From: Bacteroidaceae bacterium
GTDB taxonomy: Bacteria > Bacteroidota > Bacteroidia > Bacteroidales > Bacteroidaceae
Direction of reading: 5' to 3'
DNA: 64,000 bases
Assembly (NCBI GenBank): GCA_017469685.1
Contig: JAFUFW010000009.1
Coordinates: forward strand, 62,001-126,000
Position numbers and translations under genes: made by a program
The notes under the pieces: generated by a model
What the model was told of the DNA's origin: nothing
What the model saw: only the letters and a program-made list of their open reading frames with translations
The model's database searches: none
Shown here: in pieces, positions 1 through 8,355 of the stretch
How the letters are laid out: each line of letters opens with the position of its first letter
How positions within the stretch are numbered: the first letter of the stretch is position 1

Positions 1-52
1 TGCTGCTTACAGCTGTGAGGCAAGCGAGGAGGAAGAAGTAGAATCGCTTCAT
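1..52 (-). CDS. Large secreted protein family, third tandem copy (N-terminus only)
   Basis: On the minus strand an ATG at 52-50 opens a frame that runs off the left edge and reads MKRFYFFLLACLTAVSS. This is a signal peptide of the same form as those of the two downstream-numbered paralogs (MKKFYFLLVALF and MKRIYFLFAMLLG). The leader upstream of the ATG is also alike: an A/T-rich stretch with a TTAGTTA element and then a Bacteroidetes-type promoter. I infer a third member of the tandem family of giant exported proteins. Only 17 codons are visible, so domains and length cannot be judged. Confidence 0.6.
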   Translation of the reverse strand, partial: MKRFYFFLLACLTAVSS

Positions 53-108
53 GAGTATTCGTATTTAGTTAGTTCGATAATAAAGTAGTCTGACATTAGT
101 TTGTGGCA

Positions 109-139
109 CAAAGATACAAGGAATTTTCAACACGGCAAG
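109..139 (-). promoter_or_regulatory. Bacteroidetes-type promoter of the truncated secreted-protein gene
   Basis: On the minus strand a TATCTTTG -7 box lies at 116-109. A CTTG at 139-136 sits 19 bp upstream and could be the -33 element (consensus TTTG, spacing 19-21). The implied transcript has a leader of about 55 bases before the ATG at 52. Confidence 0.5.
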
Positions 140-260
140 TATTTTGCCTTAAAAATAGTTGAAAAGCACGTTTTTTCAGCCTTTTACGACATTGCCTGCC
201 GACCCTTGCGACAAAAAATGGCTCACGTGGCAGGACTACAGACACTAACCTCATGGAGAA

Positions 261-348
261 AAGGCTCAAGGGCTTCGCAGAAAACCCTTAAGGGTTCAGG
301 GCATAACCCTTAAGGGTTTTGTCCGAAACCCTTGGCCTCATTTTTCAC
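261..348. repeat. 22-bp-period palindromic repeat array, copy 1 (4 units)
   Basis: Four units start at 261, 283, 305 and 327, exactly 22 bp apart. Each begins with AACCCTTAAGGGTT, a perfect 14-bp palindrome, or a decayed form of it. Units 2 and 3 carry the perfect palindrome; unit 1 reads AAGGCTCAAGGGCTT. The last unit reads AACCCTTGGCCTCATTTTTC and closely resembles the last unit of the array at 46172, so the arrays have a defined end and orientation. Function unknown. Confidence 0.85.
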
Positions 349-493
349 GACGCCCGACATTAGTTTCTGACTGGGCCATATCCATACGCATACGGGCATG
401 AGATGCGGCACCGATTTGCTGAACCGCACAACCCTTACAACACGCAGCTGAAAAGAGAGGGGGCTGCGATTCATGCCATTGGCGGCCAGAAAC

Positions 494-536
494 AGCAAAG
501 GGGACTGTGCCTATGTCTGGCACAGCCCCCTTTGCT
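494..536 (-). terminator. Hairpin terminator of the 1164-residue secreted protein gene
   Basis: AGCAAAGGGGACTGTGCC pairs with GGCACAGCCCCCTTTGCT: an 18-bp stem with one mismatch around a 7-base loop. It lies 35 bp beyond the stop codon at 571. No long T run follows on the minus strand, so its terminator role rests on position and stem strength. Confidence 0.6.
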
Positions 537-570
537 ATTGTCGGCGCTTGCGCGCTAATGAGCAGGCTGG

Positions 571-3500
571 TTATTTCACCACGACCTTCGTGCCGCCGAG
601 GATATAGACGCCACGGCCGAACTTCTTGAGGTCATTGAGGTTGGCGCTGCGGCTGAGCAGACGACCATCGACGGTGTAGAGTTCGCTGCGCTTAGCCACA
701 TGGCTGAGCGTTGCGGCGATGCCGTCCTCGAGCTCGGTGATCTCGAAGGTGTAGTCGTCGCGCAGTTCAAACTCCTCGCAGCCCTGCACGTAAGCAGTGT
801 AGGCAGGAACGGGAATCATGGACATCGTAGCGCTCTTGCTCACCACGAAGGTGTTGCCCTGAGCTGCGAGTGCCCCCTTGGGCAGCGAAGCGATGGTGCT
901 GTAGGTGCCCTTGAGGAGTGATGCCTCAATAGCGTCGTGGGTGAAGTCGTAGCCATGGCGGAAGGCCACGGGCTCAGCAGCGTTCTCCTCGTTGTAGTAC
1001 TCGGTTTCGCCGTTGATGTAGACGAACGGGCGGCCTGGGGCTACCTCATCCTTTATCTCAGCGAGCTTGACAACGTTGTCCTCAACAGCTGCCACATCGT
1101 ACACAGCCACGTCACCGACAAGGATGTTCACAGGGAAGCAGAAGGTGCTGACAGTTCCGGGCACGAGGTTGATCTGGAATTCTGTGCCGTCGTAGTCAGA
1201 GGCTACATCCTCGACTTCCTCGATGTAGAGACCGCTGCGGCTGCCGGCCGTATTCTCGCACCCAGTGACGAGGCGGTTCTGTACGCGCTGTGCGTGGAGG
1301 TTGTTCTGGCTGGCGCCAGAGATGAGGTTCTGGGCAGCAATGAGGTTCTGGCCGTAGCCGAGAGGAGTGACGTTGAAGACAGAGGGAATGACGTCGAGCG
1401 TAGTGTTCTCACCGCGCACGAACAGGCCCGTAGCCTTGTTCTGGAGCACGTAGGCGCTGTCGCCGACGTTGATGAAGCGGAAGAGCGAGAGGTCGCGACG
1501 GCTGATGTCGGCGTCGTCGTCGAAGAAGAGGCGGATGCCGCGCACGAGGTCTTCGTCGTACTCAAGCGGGAGGACGTTGTTGATGGTGACGGTAACTTCC
1601 TCACCCTCGTCGTCGGTTGTCGTCTCGGTGACTTGGTCGAGATAAGCAGCTGTGAGGTACTTGTCCCACAGTGCCTCGTTGGTCTGGATGCCATTGCTCT
1701 CGGTGGGCTCGTTGGTGGCTACATCCCAGCCATTGGCCTCGAATACCTCCTTCGAGCCGAAGTGGATGCGATACCACTTGCCCTCCTGAATCTTGTTGGC
1801 TGCCTCAATCATGCCATCGAGCTGGGCGGTGAGCCTGTCGATGAAGTCCTGACTGGTCGACAGCTTGTAGACCTTGGCATCGTCGTAAGCCTTAGCCTCT
1901 TCCACGGTCTGCTTGAGCTGAGCAGCCAGGCTGCCGTCGGTCCAAGCACCAGGATCAGAGCTGATGACCACGCCATTGGCTATGCCCTCGGCCTTAGCGA
2001 TGAGCTCGCGCAGCTCAGCAGGATCGACGAACTGAGCCTTGAATGCATCGTAAGCATCCTTCAAGGTGTCAAACTCTGCCTGAGTGACCTCGTCGGGATT
2101 GATGCTGGCCTGCTCCTTGAGGAGGTCGTCGAGAGCCTTGGCGGGCTCGCCGATGATGGCGTACTGCGACGTCTCGGGCACCACGATCTGGTAGAGCTGG
2201 AACTCGCTGCAATGGCCGAAGCCGCGAGTCTCAGCGCCCGTAGTGCGGTCGATGTAGAAGCGCAGGTACTGGTAGCCCTGAGAGTCGAAGTTGGCGGTCT
2301 TAGTCTCTGTATTGTTAGCGTAAGGCATGTCGAGAGAAGCCAGCTCAACCCATTCGTCGTCAGCTGCTTCGGGATCGTTGCTGCCGAATACGCCCCATTG
2401 GGTGATGTGATCGTTGCTGGCACCATTGCGGCGGGTCATCGACAGCTGCAGCTCGCCGAGGCCACCCTCGTGGAGAGCTACCTGCAGGTAGTGTACGTGG
2501 AGACCCGGATGTACGGAGTAGTCGGAGTGCCAATAAGTAGAAGAACTGTTGTCGATAAGGGCTGCTAACGAACCTTCGGCAGTGGAGGTGTAGGGCGAGC
2601 TGAGCTGGTCAACCTCGGTAATCAGTGCCGTATACTGAAGCTCCTTGGCATTCTCGAGCTCCTGGCTTGCAGTCTCCTTCAGCTCGTTGTAAGCTGCCGT
2701 GAGTTCTTTCTGCAGGCGGATGGGCTCGTAGGCTGCGAGGATTTCTTCAACCTCGGCATCGCCCACGGGCTCGAGATACCACTCTGAGGCGCCCGGGCCG
2801 GCAGAAGAGTAGGTGGGATTCCAGACGATGACGAGACCGCTGCTGCCGGCGCCACTGCTGTGGCCGTTCTGGTGGAAGTATGAGCCCGAACGCTCTACGT
2901 CGCCAGCCGAGCGGATGGTGAAGTAGGTCGTGCCGTCAATGGTGGCTGCGGGCTCGAACAGCAGCTCGCCGGCGCCGTCCTCTAAGAGGCGAGGTACGGT
3001 GTTGCTACTGGAAGAGAGTGAGCTCACGGTGACGGGAGCGAAGTGGAGTGTGGGGAAGAGAGCGCAAACTGCATCGTAGCCCGCGCCATTCTTCGAAATC
3101 TGCCAGAGCGAAGCGATGGCATCAGTAGCATCGCCATCCTCGGGAGAAGCCCAAATTGCGTAGTTGTAAGTATTATACTCGATGCCGAGCATTAACTTGT
3201 CACCTTCGGTGTACTGCAAACCTGTGTGGATGCGATAGTAGCCGTCAGCAACTTCGTAGGGAACCTTCGTAGCGACGACAGCGGCATAGGTCTCAAGGAT
3301 GGCATCCTTCAGAGCCACGAGATCCTCAACGGTGAGTTCCTTGTTTTCGCTGCCATAGGCATCCTCAATAGCCTGATTGAAAGCGGCAACGGCATCGGCA
3401 TCATAGTCGCCGGGCTCTGTGCCTGCGTTGAAGGGCGTTGAGCCGTCTGGACCGTACTGTGCATACTCGTCGGCCACTGCGATGAGCTCGTCCATAGCTG

Positions 3501-4065
3501 TCTCATAAGCCGAGAGGCGGCGCACGGTAACCTCGAAGTTGAACGTGTGGGCGAAACGCCCTGCCACATTGGCCCCTACGGTGAAGAGGAACTCGCGTGC
3601 GTTGATGTCTTCGTTTTCAAAGTGCACGGCATCGTCCTTGGAGGTGCTGTTGCATACCTCGGACTGCAGGCCAGCGATTTCAACATATACCTCTGAGTCA
3701 GCATTGCTTGCAAAGAAGTCGACAGAGGCGGACTGGAACGTCCAGCCGCTTGCCACGCTGAAAGTGTAGTTGTGGGAGGTGCCACTGCCGCCGATACAGT
3801 TGTAGAAGCGGAAGTTGGTGCCATCGTACGGGCCGACGTTGTTCGTCCAGAGGCTGCCGTTTAGTTGCGCGTGGAACGAAACTTCAGGGTCAGATGACGA
3901 AGCCCACGAGCCCGCCCAAGGGTTGCTGGCATTGCCGTTCCATGAGACGTAGTCGCCGCTGTTGGCATTGATGGCGATGGTCTTGGTTTCTTCGTCCTGA
4001 GCCATTACTGTCGTTATTCCCAAAAATGAGAACAAAGCGACAAGGAGGAAGTAGAATTTCTTCAT
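571..4065 (-). CDS. Giant secreted multidomain protein with discoidin-like domain and T9SS-like C-terminus
   Basis: This 1164-residue protein starts with a clear signal peptide (MKKFYFLLVALFSFLG, cleavage near VMAQ). Visible order: a beta-rich domain (about 25-185); a short helical FIVAR-like spacer (about 190-265); a 'GYYRIHTG' domain that may be a beta-trefoil (about 270-440); another helical segment; a discoidin/F5-8C-like domain with 'STYWHSDY' and 'YQYLRFYID' (about 495-650); further helical spacers; a second 'GKWYRIHFG' domain; and a C-terminal tail 'YTVDGRLLSR...GVYILGGTKVVVK' like type IX secretion sorting tails of Prevotella. No catalytic motif is seen. The neighbouring 1258-residue protein has the same plan. 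I infer a cell-surface or secreted adhesin or glycan-binding protein; a hidden hydrolase domain cannot be excluded. It has its own promoter (4150-4182) and hairpin terminator (494-536). Confidence 0.8.
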   Translation of the reverse strand: MKKFYFLLVALFSFLGITTVMAQDEETKTIAINANSGDYVSWNGNASNPWAGSWASSSDPEVSFHAQLNGSLWTNNVGPYDGTNFRFYNCIGGSGTSHNYTFSVASGWTFQSASVDFFASNADSEVYVEIAGLQSEVCNSTSKDDAVHFENEDINAREFLFTVGANVAGRFAHTFNFEVTVRRLSAYETAMDELIAVADEYAQYGPDGSTPFNAGTEPGDYDADAVAAFNQAIEDAYGSENKELTVEDLVALKDAILETYAAVVATKVPYEVADGYYRIHTGLQYTEGDKLMLGIEYNTYNYAIWASPEDGDATDAIASLWQISKNGAGYDAVCALFPTLHFAPVTVSSLSSSSNTVPRLLEDGAGELLFEPAATIDGTTYFTIRSAGDVERSGSYFHQNGHSSGAGSSGLVIVWNPTYSSAGPGASEWYLEPVGDAEVEEILAAYEPIRLQKELTAAYNELKETASQELENAKELQYTALITEVDQLSSPYTSTAEGSLAALIDNSSSTYWHSDYSVHPGLHVHYLQVALHEGGLGELQLSMTRRNGASNDHITQWGVFGSNDPEAADDEWVELASLDMPYANNTETKTANFDSQGYQYLRFYIDRTTGAETRGFGHCSEFQLYQIVVPETSQYAIIGEPAKALDDLLKEQASINPDEVTQAEFDTLKDAYDAFKAQFVDPAELRELIAKAEGIANGVVISSDPGAWTDGSLAAQLKQTVEEAKAYDDAKVYKLSTSQDFIDRLTAQLDGMIEAANKIQEGKWYRIHFGSKEVFEANGWDVATNEPTESNGIQTNEALWDKYLTAAYLDQVTETTTDDEGEEVTVTINNVLPLEYDEDLVRGIRLFFDDDADISRRDLSLFRFINVGDSAYVLQNKATGLFVRGENTTLDVIPSVFNVTPLGYGQNLIAAQNLISGASQNNLHAQRVQNRLVTGCENTAGSRSGLYIEEVEDVASDYDGTEFQINLVPGTVSTFCFPVNILVGDVAVYDVAAVEDNVVKLAEIKDEVAPGRPFVYINGETEYYNEENAAEPVAFRHGYDFTHDAIEASLLKGTYSTIASLPKGALAAQGNTFVVSKSATMSMIPVPAYTAYVQGCEEFELRDDYTFEITELEDGIAATLSHVAKRSELYTVDGRLLSRSANLNDLKKFGRGVYILGGTKVVVK

Positions 4066-4149
4066 GCGTTTTGATATTAATAAGTTAGTTAATAAAAATG
4101 GTTAGTCTGGTCTGTCATGCTTCAGGTGTGAAGCGTACTTTAAGCGTCG

Positions 4150-4182
4150 CAAAGATAAGGCATTTATTCTGTAGAGAGCAAA
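4150..4182 (-). promoter_or_regulatory. Promoter of the 1164-residue secreted protein gene
   Basis: On the minus strand the -7 box TATCTTTG (4157-4150) and the -33 box TTTG (4182-4179) are separated by 21 bp. This is the canonical Bacteroidetes sigma-ABfr layout, about 85 bp upstream of the ATG at 4065. Confidence 0.65.
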
Positions 4183-4227
4183 GTACAAACTCACCAGCCC
4201 TGTCCTTTTATGGTTTTTTAACTAAAT

Positions 4228-4291
4228 GGCAGCTTACGAACAAAGAAAGGCCACCCGCTCCCGGGTAGCCTTTCTTTGTTCGTAAGCTGCC
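4228..4291 (-). terminator. Long hairpin terminator between the two secreted-protein genes
   Basis: A perfect 24-bp stem (4228-4251 with 4268-4291; it begins GGCAGCTTACGAACAAAG) encloses a 16-base loop that has its own ACCC/GGGT mini-stem. It follows the stop of the 1258-residue gene at 4340. The minus strand downstream is A/T-rich but has no clean U tract. Confidence 0.65.
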
Positions 4292-4339
4292 TGCTTGGCC
4301 TGACCAAGAACTGTCAGCTTTCAATTGTCAGTTTTCAAC

Positions 4340-7300
4340 TTACTTCACGGTAACCTTTGTGCCATTGATGATGTAGACACCCTTTTGAGTGAGGCTGTTG
4401 AGGTTGCCGCGGCCTACGAGACGACCATCGAGAGTGTAGATGTCGCCTGTGCGGCTGACATTCTTGATGGCGGTAGCGATAGCGTCAGGAAGGCTCTCGT
4501 CGTAGTTGATCTCAAGCTCAGCATTGCGTGCGAAAGCTTCAGCGTCGGCAGCAGTGTCGGTGATGTAGACACGGTTGTCGCCTACTGCTGTACCTGCAGC
4601 ATTGAACTTAAGTGACTCCTCAGCATTACCAATGCCGATGCCGATCCACTTCTCTTCGGGCGTTACGCTATCGAAGGTACCCTTCAGGTAGCCGCCGTTC
4701 TGAGGAACGGTCTCGAGGTCGAAGGTGAAGCTGAAGTCAGCAAGTACGGGATCATACTCTTCGTCCTCCTCGGGGTAGTCGCCAGCTGCGATGTAGATGA
4801 ACGGGCGGCCTGCGGGAATCTCTGTGACGGTGATCTTGGCGAGGCTGACCTTAACCTGTTCGGGGGTTTCATCATCGTCGCCTGGGGTGCGCTCGAGGCC
4901 ATCGACCGTCCAAAGCTCACCCTGGGTGGGATCCTTGACGGTTACAGGCATTGCATAGCAGCGGCCATAGATGTCGCCAGGAACGAACTTGATCTTGAAG
5001 TCGCCGAAGCTGTAGCTGGAGGCTACATCCTCAACCTCCTCAACGTAGAAGGCACCGCGGTGGCTGTCATATTCACCCCAGCCGCTGGTGGCACCACCCC
5101 ACTGGGTAAGTACGTTGTAGTTACGTGCCAAGTGCATCGGGGGCAGAGTTGTGCCCTGTACAGACTTAGCGAAGAAGGAGTTCTGACCCCAGCCAACGAT
5201 CTTCTGCTCGTAGAGCGCAGGATAGATGCCCAGACGGACATCGCCGCCAGTGGTGGGACGAGTCAGGAAGAGGCCAGTGGCCTTGTTCTGGATAGCGTAG
5301 GCGGTGTCGCCGACGTTGACGAAGCGGAACAGAGCCATGTCAGGATTCTCAATGTCAGCAAGAGCGTCACCATAGATATAGGTGCCTTCTGTTACTTCAT
5401 CAAGGGGTACAGGAGTGATGACAGCGGCGTTCACGGGATTGCCTTCCTCGTCAGTGTCGATTTCCTGAGCCACCCACTTGGCAACGGTCAGATACTTGCC
5501 AAAGTTCTCCTCGTGGATGGGCACGTCGCCTATCTGTTCACCATCAATGGTTCTCCAGTAAGCATCGTTGCCTGTCTTGGTCCAGCCGTACTGATCGAAT
5601 TCAGCTTCTGTGCCGAAGCGGATGCGATACCACTTGCCTTCCTTAACCTTGTTGGCTTCTTCAGGAATGTTGTCGTCGAGGGACTGCATGTCGGCGATGT
5701 ACTTCTCGCTCTGTGCATCGGTGTAGCTACCAGCCTCATCGTAAGCCTTAGCAGCAGCGATGGTGGCGTCGAGCTGAGCTGCTGAGCTGTTAGCAGGCCA
5801 GAAGCCTGGATCGGAACCTACGACAACCTTAGCGGTTGACTTCTCGTGAGTTGCGATAGCCTCGCGCAGAGGAGCAGGATCCACAAACTTATCCATGAAG
5901 GCTTCGTAAGCAGCCTTGAGCTCGTTGTAGTCCTCAATGGTGTAGTCTTCTTCAGCCACTTCCTCAAGGCGCTCGATTACTTCAGCCAGCTTCGTGGCTA
6001 CTGAGCCCATTGCAGCGTACTGCGACGATGTGTTCTCTACGTCGTAGCAGAGCTGGATTTCTGCGAGATGGAAGAATGAGCTGCCACTGTTGGTGCCGGC
6101 ATTGTAGAAGCGGATGAACTTGTAGCCGTTGGTGCTGAAAGGCTCTGACTTGAAGCTCTCGGTCTGATTGCCGGAGTTCCAAGGTGTGTTCCAAGTGAAG
6201 AGTTCTTCACAGTCGCCCTGAAGTACTGATGGGTCGCCGTCGTTGGTACCGCAGACAACCCAGTCTGTAATCTGGTTGTTGTTGGTATTACGGCGAGTGA
6301 ACTTGATGTACACATCCTGTGTGAGGGGCTCGGTCAGCTCAACCTGGAAGTAGTGAGGATCGTCAGGAGTCTCTGTACCGCTACTGTTGTTCCATACGCT
6401 GTGCCAATAGGTGCCGCCGTCACCGTCGATGAGCACACCAGCGGTGATGTTGCCACCGTCAGAGCCGCCGAGGTCGTTCTGGCTGAAGGGGCTGCTGAAC
6501 TGGCTGCCTTCGGTGAGGACGCCTACAGTCTTGGTGTCGATAGCCGTCGCGATGCTGTCCTTACCTTCGCGGATCATCTGGCTGATTTCGCGAATCTTGG
6601 AGTCCATATCGTTAAGGGCTGACCAGTCGTCGATAATCTGCTGTGCCTCATCGTCGTCCACAGGCTCGAAGATCCACTCTGATGCGCCAGGAGTAGCCTG
6701 TGTGACGTTCAACGTAGTGCACCAGCCAACTACGTCGCTGCCAGTGCTAGACCCACCGCCATGGTTGTTCTGGTGGAGGTAGTTGTAGCCACCACTCTCC
6801 TGCTTTGAGGAGCGAATGTTAACCCACGTGGAGCCGTCGAAGTCGGTGTAGACAGGCTCAAGAGCCATGAAGGTAGTATCCTCACGGCACATTTCCACAG
6901 TCACGCTTTGTTTGATGCTGGTGAAGCGACCGTTCTTGAACTGGTTGACGAAGCCATAAGTGCCGTCGCCCTTGTTCTCAATCTTCCAGAGCATACGTGC
7001 ACGGCCTTCCTCAGGCTTTTCAGCATCTTCATAGGTCTCGAAGCTGCCCCAAGCAGCCTGAAGGACATTGCTTTCGGAAATATCACCCAGCAAGTACTTA
7101 GGCAGGCCATCACTGTAATCCATGGCGGTGCGAATGTTGTAGAAGCCGCTGGGGATGGAGTATTCAAGGTTGCGTGATTCAATGAGAGCCTGCAGGGCTG
7201 CCTCAGCAGCATCTATGCGCTTCTGAGCTTCTGCTATCGTCTCTGCACCTTCTATAGGCAGTTTATCGACAGCTTCGGAGAAGGCGTCGTAAGCTTCTTC

Positions 7301-8116
7301 ACTGTACATTCCGGGGCCGTCGCCAAGGCGCAGCTGATATTTCAGCAGCTCAGGATCGTACTTCTTATAAGCATCGTTCAACATCATGATAGCTTCATCA
7401 GCCTCAGACATAGCCATCAAGGGATAGAGCTCGAAGCGAGCAACGTGGAAATAGACGCGGTTGTCAACAGCACCGGCAGTGGTCTGAGTCTGCTCTGCAT
7501 AGAAACGAAGGTACTTGTAGCCTCTATGCTTGAAGGTCGCAGAAACTATTACTTCTCCTTCAGATCCATAGGGGGTTTCAACGTAAGCCAGTTCTTCGCA
7601 AGCGTCCTTGGTTGCATCGGGGTCGTTTGTACCATAGACGCCCCAAGCCACAATCTGGTCGCGTGAAGCGTTGGTGCGGCGTCTGAACTTGAATACAATC
7701 TCACTGGGATATTCATCCATAGGAGAAAGCCATTCCGAAGGATCGTAGAGGCTTTCGTCGTAATCATCGGGATATGGAGGCATGTCGTCTGTGTCTACAA
7801 CATTTTGTGCCAAGTCATTCCATTCACCGAGATCAAACATCTCAACCTGGAAATAGTGCATGCCATGGGAAACGGTGACGCTGTGCCAGTTGGAATGCCA
7901 GAAATCATTCTTGTAACTGTTTGTGATTTCATCTGGCGCGCTCATGCCCAACAGGGCATAGAACGAACCTTCACCAGTGTCGGAGAAAGGGCTGCTAAAC
8001 TGATCCACGCTCAGAATGAGCGGGTGGTTCAGATCAGGCATCGTGCCTTGCGCTGAAGCATTCGTCAGCCCGAACAAGCCTAACAACATGGCAAAAAGAA
8101 AGTAAATTCTCTTCAT
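4340..8116 (-). CDS. Giant secreted multidomain protein, paralog of the 1164-residue neighbour
   Basis: This 1258-residue protein has a signal peptide (MKRIYFLFAMLLGLFG, cleavage near ASAQG). It carries two discoidin/F5-8C-like domains. One directly follows the leader ('NDFWHSNWHS', 'YKYLRFYAE'; about 30-235) and one is central ('GTYWHSVWN', 'YKFIRFYNAG'; about 530-690). Between and after them are helical FIVAR-like spacers and two 'FYNIRTAMD'/'GKWYRIRFG' domains. The tail 'IYTLDGRLVGRG...KGVYIINGTKVTVK' is the sorting-signal type seen in its neighbour. The two proteins share domain types and phrases such as 'KNKATGLF' and 'VEDVASSY', so they arose by duplication, with one extra discoidin domain here. 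Likely a surface or secreted glycan/host-matrix-binding protein. Residues just before the stop come close to a tandem TGTCAG-TTTCAA simple repeat at about 4309-4339. Confidence 0.8.
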   Translation of the reverse strand: MKRIYFLFAMLLGLFGLTNASAQGTMPDLNHPLILSVDQFSSPFSDTGEGSFYALLGMSAPDEITNSYKNDFWHSNWHSVTVSHGMHYFQVEMFDLGEWNDLAQNVVDTDDMPPYPDDYDESLYDPSEWLSPMDEYPSEIVFKFRRRTNASRDQIVAWGVYGTNDPDATKDACEELAYVETPYGSEGEVIVSATFKHRGYKYLRFYAEQTQTTAGAVDNRVYFHVARFELYPLMAMSEADEAIMMLNDAYKKYDPELLKYQLRLGDGPGMYSEEAYDAFSEAVDKLPIEGAETIAEAQKRIDAAEAALQALIESRNLEYSIPSGFYNIRTAMDYSDGLPKYLLGDISESNVLQAAWGSFETYEDAEKPEEGRARMLWKIENKGDGTYGFVNQFKNGRFTSIKQSVTVEMCREDTTFMALEPVYTDFDGSTWVNIRSSKQESGGYNYLHQNNHGGGSSTGSDVVGWCTTLNVTQATPGASEWIFEPVDDDEAQQIIDDWSALNDMDSKIREISQMIREGKDSIATAIDTKTVGVLTEGSQFSSPFSQNDLGGSDGGNITAGVLIDGDGGTYWHSVWNNSSGTETPDDPHYFQVELTEPLTQDVYIKFTRRNTNNNQITDWVVCGTNDGDPSVLQGDCEELFTWNTPWNSGNQTESFKSEPFSTNGYKFIRFYNAGTNSGSSFFHLAEIQLCYDVENTSSQYAAMGSVATKLAEVIERLEEVAEEDYTIEDYNELKAAYEAFMDKFVDPAPLREAIATHEKSTAKVVVGSDPGFWPANSSAAQLDATIAAAKAYDEAGSYTDAQSEKYIADMQSLDDNIPEEANKVKEGKWYRIRFGTEAEFDQYGWTKTGNDAYWRTIDGEQIGDVPIHEENFGKYLTVAKWVAQEIDTDEEGNPVNAAVITPVPLDEVTEGTYIYGDALADIENPDMALFRFVNVGDTAYAIQNKATGLFLTRPTTGGDVRLGIYPALYEQKIVGWGQNSFFAKSVQGTTLPPMHLARNYNVLTQWGGATSGWGEYDSHRGAFYVEEVEDVASSYSFGDFKIKFVPGDIYGRCYAMPVTVKDPTQGELWTVDGLERTPGDDDETPEQVKVSLAKITVTEIPAGRPFIYIAAGDYPEEDEEYDPVLADFSFTFDLETVPQNGGYLKGTFDSVTPEEKWIGIGIGNAEESLKFNAAGTAVGDNRVYITDTAADAEAFARNAELEINYDESLPDAIATAIKNVSRTGDIYTLDGRLVGRGNLNSLTQKGVYIINGTKVTVK

Positions 8117-8355
8117 AGTTGTAAAGTTTTAGTTAATAAATAGGATTAGTTGATTAATAAAGTAAACTTCCTCTAATATTCAGACCTTATGCCGGCATAC
8201 GCTTATGCTCAGCAAGTGCGGTCTTTTTGCAGATATCGGCTACAAAGCTACAAAAAAGGTTTGCACCGTAAAGCACAAACCTTAAAAAATTTGTTAAAAC
8301 AATGTATTTTTATCTTTAATAAGTGTAGAAAATACTCTTAATGACGCACTCCCGC
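8117..8355. other. A/T-rich leader and promoter region between DUF4954 and the 1258-residue secreted protein
   Basis: A minus-strand TAGCTTTG -7 box lies at 8250-8243. The best TTTG partner, at 8279-8276, is 25 bp away, longer than the usual 19-21, so the promoter call is tentative. No reading frame or hairpin of note is seen. Confidence 0.4.

Larger units (their letters stand above)
53..570. other. Intergenic region: promoter, 22-bp repeat array, terminator
   Basis: This gap lies between the stop of the 1164-residue secreted protein and the start of the truncated third paralog. It holds the promoter at 109-139, a four-unit 22-bp repeat array at 261-348 and a terminator hairpin at 494-536. 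Short open frames across it mostly translate repeat or hairpin DNA and show no recognisable protein features. Confidence 0.7.

Noticed and set aside
101..313. Small plus-strand frame of 70 residues
   Set aside because: It begins with a non-ATG start inside the promoter of the truncated gene and ends within the 22-bp repeat array.
937..2568. Long plus-strand frame (543 residues) opposite the 1164-residue secreted protein
   Set aside because: It lies wholly antisense to a gene with a signal peptide and clear domains. It has no recognisable motif and its composition (Val/Leu/Glu-rich) is that of mirror translation of GC-rich codons.
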